Part shown: piece after piece, positions 61,038 through 64,000 of the stretch
Position numbering within the stretch: position 1 is the first letter of the stretch
Layout: each line of letters opens with the position of its first letter
NCBI GenBank assembly: GCA_964023275.1
Contig: OZ029917.1
Span: 28,472,005-28,536,004, forward strand
Direction: 5' to 3'
From: Norana najaformis
Taxonomy: Eukaryota; Annelida; Clitellata; Crassiclitellata; Hormogastridae
Length of the DNA stretch: 64,000 nt
The notes under the pieces: model-generated
Databases searched by the model: none
The model's input: only the letters and a program-made list of their open reading frames with translations
What the model was told of the DNA's origin: nothing
Position numbers and translations under genes: made by a program

Positions 61038-61190
61038 TAATTTATAACGCCACACAAACTTCTTTACGAAATCCACACCTAAATCACATCTCTCAATAGG
61101 CAATGCAACCACTTCCTTCACTGGTTGACCAGTATTGAAGTCGTATCCGTATCCCTTCACTTTATTATTCAGACGACCAATGATCGGCTG
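61038..61190 (-). CDS. Possible internal exon of an unknown gene
   Basis: On the minus strand a strong acceptor-like tract (TGTTTTTTTCAG) ends at 61190. It is followed by an open reading PIIGRLNNKVKGYGYDFNTG, QPVKEVVALPIERCDLGVDF and VKKFVWRYKLAEL, and a GTAATT donor-like site near 61038. The peptide is balanced and protein-like in composition, unlike the surrounding debris, but I do not recognise the family. The open frame itself covers 61002-61205. It may instead be chance. Confidence 0.3.
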
Positions 61191-61274
61191 AAAAAAACAG
61201 CGCAATCTTACAAAACTGGAATTTCCAACGTATAAAAATAGACGGAGTTTTCATTTCGTCGTTTCCTTTTCCTG

Positions 61275-61965
61275 TAATCGTAATCGTAATTCCGAGATTT
61301 CTACAGCGCCCAACGAAAGCCACGCCGTGGGGACCAGCTTATTCACAGGCGCTCAGTCAAAACAAAATCGATAGGCAAAAGGGTCCGGTTCCAGATCAAT
61401 ATCCAAAAGTCAGACGGAGAGAGCGTGGCAGCTATGGGGGGGGGGGTGGTGTTTGGGGTTGGAGAGGAGAGAGAAGAAGTGGTGTCAGGATAGGATCTGT
61501 GAAAGAGGAATGTTTTCAGTTTTGAGTGAAAGGCTGAAGCAGAAATTGCAAGCGGTGAAGCATCGATGAGTTTGTATGATGGGTCAGAAAACTGTCGCAA
61601 TTCTGGGGGAAGTTTGTTCCAGAGTGGTGGGGCACAGCCATGGCTATGCAGCGATTACCAAAGTTTAAGGATGAGGTGACGGGAGGGCGGAGAAGTGTTG
61701 GGGCAGAAGAGGAACGGGTTGAGCGAAGCGGTTGTATTGTAAATAACTGACGAAGATAGGAAGGTTGGGAAGATTGAAGTGTGTTGTAGGTAAGTGATAG
61801 TACTTTATACTCAATGCGTTCATGTATTTTAAGCCAATGTAGTGATTTAAGAACAGGAGTTCTGTGATGGCGTATGGGGGTTTTGGTGACAGCACGAGCA
61901 AGAGCATTCTGTATGGCTTGAAGGCGGCTTATTTGGGTGGAGCCTATGTACCCGATGGGTTTGTG
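61275..61965 (-). pseudogene. LINE family A, truncated copy with end of ORF
   Basis: The minus strand reads, with one frameshift near 61630, KTPIRHHRTPVLKSLHWLKI-like sequence, NLPNLPIFVSYLQ (frame-shifted SSQPSYLRQL), then MRQFSDPSYKLIDASPLAIS, AFHSKLKTFLFHRSYPDTTS and the 3' UTR ending at the CGTAATCGTAATTCCGAGAT side (61275). A G9-plus run at 61437-61446 lies in the 3' UTR. Dead copy. Confidence 0.85.
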
Positions 61966-61969
61966 ACTA

Positions 61970-62095
61970 AATCGTAATCGAAATCGCCAACTCGAGATTT
62001 ATACAGCGCCCAACAAAAGTTAAGTCGCGGGAATCAGCTTATTCACAGACGCTCAGTCAAAAGAAAATGAATAGGCAAGGATTCGGTTCTAACTC
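61970..62095 (-). repeat. LINE family A 3' end, tandem to the preceding copy
   Basis: TAATCGTAATCGAAATCG side, ACAGCGCCCAACAAAAGTTA and AATCAGCTTATTCACAGACG. It lies about 5 bp from the 5' end of the previous copy, so one LINE inserted next to the other. Confidence 0.8.
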
Positions 62096-62711
62096 AGAAT
62101 GCACAACATTGTCCAAAAAGCATGTAAAAGCATGTATTTTCAGAATACCATTATGAGATGATGGCTTACATATTAATCGATCCCCATATTTTTATAAATG
62201 CCCCTAAATTATGCATTTGAAGATAATTCTTACAGGTTTTTGTGCTATTTTTGGGTTATTTCACTTTGAAACTTGAAACACGTTCATTTTCAACATATTC
62301 ACATTCGACAGCAGAAATGTCTGTCAAGCTAAATAGCATATTAAAGCTCATATCGATAATTTCATACACAGTTAGTATATGCCTGGTTAAAATGAAATCG
62401 GCCCCAAAAACGCATTTTCGTTGTCTACAGCAGTATACGCCAAGTTCAGTCCTCCTCTGTGAAATTATCTCTACTTCATTCTTAAATCTCTTTCTTGTTA
62501 CACTGGACAACAAATTTTTACAAAAGTCATGTTACTGAAATGAAATTAGTCAGTTCTTATCAATTTGTATGTGCTGAACACGAATATGACAGTGAAAATG
62601 CCGAATTGGCTCTAGTTTTTTTTAAATCTGAAATGAAGTAATTTTATATCGCACAATGCATGCCAATAGTGATACACTTACAGTTAATATTTGTAAAAAC
62701 CAGGTCATAGA
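62096..62711. other. Spacer, no element recognised
   Basis: Probably the 3' flank or UTR of the following minus-strand transposon gene. No TIR like that at 42138 was recognised here. Confidence 0.35.
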
Positions 62712-64000
62712 CTAGTTCTTAGATTTTTTTGCCTGTCTCTTGTACAGCTGTTCGGGAGCATCTCTGCGGAGTGTCCAGCAGTAGTCAGCCAACATTGTAG
62801 TGGACCATTTTCCCTGGTACCTTTGCTCCATTGTTGCGATATCTTGATGAAAACGTTCGCCATGTTCGTCACTAACCATACCACAGTTGTCAGGGAAGAA
62901 ATCCAGATGGGAATGAAGGAAATGCATCTTCAGAGACATATTGCAGCGAAATTTCTGGTACTGCTTGAGCATGTCTTCTACTAGTTCCTTGTAGTTTTCT
63001 GCCCTAACATTCCCCAGAAAGTCTGTAGACACTAGACGAAAAGCATTCCATGCTTGTTTCGCATCACCCTCCAGCAAGTTGTTGAAGCGGTCATCTTTGA
63101 AGAGTTCTCTAATCTGAGGACCCACAAAAACTCCCTCTTTAATCTTTGCTTCGCTGAGTCGAGGGAATTTTTCATGCAGGTATCGGAAAGCTGGCGGTCC
63201 ATGGCTTTCACGAAGTTCTTCACCAAACCTAGTTTGATGTGAAGGGGTGGTAGTATGATTTTGTGAGCCTCGACCAGAGCTGGGTGCTGGATATTCTTCT
63301 GTCCAACTGCCATGTTTTGTCTGGGAGTCCATTCCTTCCGCACGTAGTGCAACTCTCTTGCTCGGCTATCCCACTCACACAAGAAACACATATATTTTGT
63401 ATATTCTTGCTGCAGTCCCATTAAAATGGCAACTACCTTCAAATCACCACACAGGTGCCATTTGTACCTGTTATAGTCAATGGAATGCAGTAGCTGTTTT
63501 AGGTTATCGTATGTCTCTTTCATGTGGACAGCATGCGCTAATGGAATAGATGGAAGACGGTTTCCATTGTGCAAAAGCACAGCCTTAAGACTCAGTGTTG
63601 AAGAGTCTACAAAGAGTCTCCATTCTTGTGGGTCATGAGTGATCTGTAAGGCATTCATGAGGTCGTCAATATTGGAACAGAATACCAGATTACCTTCCTT
63701 CATAAAGAAAGGTTCCAACTGCTGATGGCGCTTTCTATATGAAGTAATTGTGACATCTTCTTCTAGAAGATTCCATTGTTGGAGTCTTGATCCTAGCAAT
63801 TCTGCCTTGTTTTTGGATAAGTCCAAATCACGAACAAGGTCATTTAGTTCTTCCTGTGTTATTCTGTGTGGGGTTGATGATGCACCACAGTGAAAATCGG
63901 GATCACTGCACGCTGACGGACCAGGAGAAGAACATGTCGGCTCACCCTTGTCCTCATCAGATGAATCAAGGAAAATATATTCTGCTGGAGGTTCTGGAAT
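62712..64000 (-). CDS. Transposon protein (family of 42364-43617), partial at the window end, one frameshift
   Basis: Open from the window edge (64000) downwards: an acidic/Ser-rich stretch, then ITQEELNDLVRDLDLSKNKA, ELLGSRLQQWNLLEEDVTIT, DPQEWRLFVDSSTLSLKAVL, LHNGNRLPSIPLAHAVHMKE, GDLKVVAILMGLQQEYTKYM, FLCEWDSRARELHYVRKEW and HKIILPPLHIKLGLVKNFVK. A single-base-type frameshift near 63197 moves to the frame PPAFRYLHEKFPRLSEAKIK, EGVFVGPQIRELFKDDRFNN, MSLKMHFLHSHLDFFPDNCG and GERFHQDIATMEQRYQGKW, ending at 62712. This is a widespread repetitive protein of animals, presumably the transposase of a TIR DNA transposon (supported by the copy at 42138-43892), but I cannot name a superfamily. Apart from the one frameshift it looks well preserved, unlike most elements here. 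The 5' end is outside the window. Confidence 0.7.

Overview
The window is metazoan nuclear DNA. It has AT-rich introns with GT..AG junctions, dense transposon debris, many simple repeats, and no operons or prokaryotic genes. The species cannot be named from sequence alone. A 2A-bearing L2/CR1-type LINE, RLE-type reverse transcriptases, a DTX3L-like deltex with KH-like repeats and a SPEF1/CLAMP gene fit an aquatic invertebrate, perhaps an invertebrate deuterostome or a lophotrochozoan (inference).

Two host genes can be assembled across splice sites with matching phases. (1) A SPEF1 (sperm flagellar 1/CLAMP) orthologue lies on the + strand at 12267-37020. It has five exons (12267-12429, 13445-13556, 23219-23383, 28712-28814, 36829-37020) giving 244 residues, with a calponin-homology domain followed by a coiled coil. 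(2) A deltex E3 ligase, DTX3L-like, lies on the - strand at 47086-58487. It has three coding exons (55881-58487, 55183-55397, 47086-47164) giving 966 residues, with three KH-like repeat blocks, a C3HC4 RING and a complete deltex C-terminal domain. A possible further exon of an unknown gene is at about 61038-61190 (-).

Almost everything else is mobile-element sequence. Region by region:
- 0-12 kb: LINE ORF1 remnant, a 188-bp-arm inverted repeat, a hAT remnant, SINE copies, a TA-flanked pogo-like element that has lost its DDE core, a transposon ORF of unnamed family, and a MITE with a 22-bp palindrome.
- 13-23 kb (SPEF1 intron 2): hAT remnant, one arm of a ~0.85-kb inverted repeat, and a nearly intact RLE-type retrotransposon with a 30-bp minisatellite.
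- 23-29 kb (intron 3): the other inverted-repeat arm and a duplicated composite of two LINE types.
- 29-37 kb (intron 4): an L2-like LINE, a broken transposon gene split by a LINE tail, and microsatellites.
- 37-45 kb: a complete hAT-type MITE with TIR and 8-bp TSD, RLE fragments, a MULE remnant, and a TIR transposon with an intron-containing gene.
- 47-55 kb (last deltex intron): a decayed LINE and an intact 1141-codon LINE with a 2A-like motif.
- 59-64 kb: more LINE and SINE pieces, and a second copy of the TIR-transposon gene family running off the window end.

The most striking signal is at 42227-42289. Eleven uninterrupted, alternating 5-bp heat-shock-element units are followed at once by a TATA box, just inside the left terminal inverted repeat of the transposon at 42138-43892 and about 75 bp upstream of its ATG. 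It looks like a DNA transposon whose transposase gene is driven by a heat-shock promoter. Other items of interest are inverted repeats flanking SPEF1 exon 3, which could favour exon circularisation or skipping, and an array of RFX X-box-like motifs inside an intron of this ciliary gene.
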